From NCBI RefSeq assembly GCF_014642175.1, contig NZ_BMIL01000006.1:62001-126000 (forward strand): a stretch of DNA of 64,000 nucleotides, read 5' to 3'. The stretch is from Pedobacter quisquiliarum. Its GTDB lineage: Bacteria; Bacteroidota; Bacteroidia; Sphingobacteriales; Sphingobacteriaceae. The notes beneath the pieces were generated by a model. The model made no database searches. It had not been told where the DNA came from and was given only the letters and a program-made list of their open reading frames with translations. The position numbers and the translations under genes are program-made. Positions 63,935-64,000 of this stretch are shown here, piece by piece (the first letter of the stretch is position 1; the number at the start of each line of letters is the position of its first letter).

Positions 63935-64000
63935 ACTTGAAAGGCTAACATCGTGTAAAAGGGAATTGTTTGGATGGAGTGGCGCATGTAGGTTCGCGTG

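Overview
The window looks like a chromosomal segment of a member of the Bacteroidota, most likely the family Sphingobacteriaceae (Pedobacter or a close relative). This rests on Bacteroidetes-type promoters (TTTG, about 19-21 nt, TAnnTTTG), the absence of Shine-Dalgarno sequences, the futalosine route to menaquinone, CarboxypepD_reg-TonB receptors, DUF3857/transglutaminase proteins, and a carotenoid operon. I see no rRNA, tRNA, CRISPR array, insertion sequence or phage. Genes are densely packed and most are housekeeping or metabolic.

Layout: 1-3.3 kb holds the end of lptD, cinA and a 2-oxo acid dehydrogenase E2 gene. 3.3-8.6 kb is a methionine block on the minus strand: a cystathionine gamma-synthase-like gene, then a promoter, a SAM-I riboswitch, a 44-codon ORF ending in a Cys-Met-Cys-Cys-Cys run, and the operon metY-metX-hom. 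9.4-12.7 kb is a carotenoid operon (crtI, crtB, a small secreted protein, crtZ). 12.8-15.4 kb is a menaquinone operon (mqnE, a histidine phosphatase, mqnA), followed by mutS, an NlpC/P60 lipoprotein and a 41-aa membrane peptide. 18.7-22.6 kb holds two tandem DUF3857/transglutaminase-like proteins, the second lacking catalytic residues. 22.7-34.9 kb is housekeeping: a DEDDh exonuclease, M1 peptidase, queG, ruvB, a hydroxyacyl-CoA dehydrogenase, pdxH, yqgE, purK-purE, a flavoprotein, and an EnvC-like amidase activator.

35-54 kb is a mixed region: two sensor kinases without response regulators, an esterase-like lipoprotein, exported oxidoreductases, a MATE pump, a YeiH-type transporter, catalase, a YbdG-type channel, a TonB-type receptor and a LuxR-type regulator. 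54.4-61.8 kb is a four-gene operon of Gfo/Idh/MocA oxidoreductases around an 1141-aa HEAT-repeat protein that ends in two DUF1080 (3-keto-glycoside hydrolase-type) domains. With the exported isomerase at 39.7 kb and another Tat-type Gfo/Idh/MocA protein at 47.9 kb, it suggests periplasmic oxidative handling of glycosides. A GH15 glucoamylase/trehalase closes the window.

The most unusual signal is the Cys-rich leader ORF at 7081-7215, between the SAM-I aptamer and metY. It suggests a second, translation-coupled sensing layer (Cys/Met charging) on the same transcript. Other items for a second look are the 11-bp phased repeats at 47721-47775, a perfect 35-nt palindrome at 38458-38492, a long nested hairpin at 61799-61854, and promoters only a few bases from their start codons.
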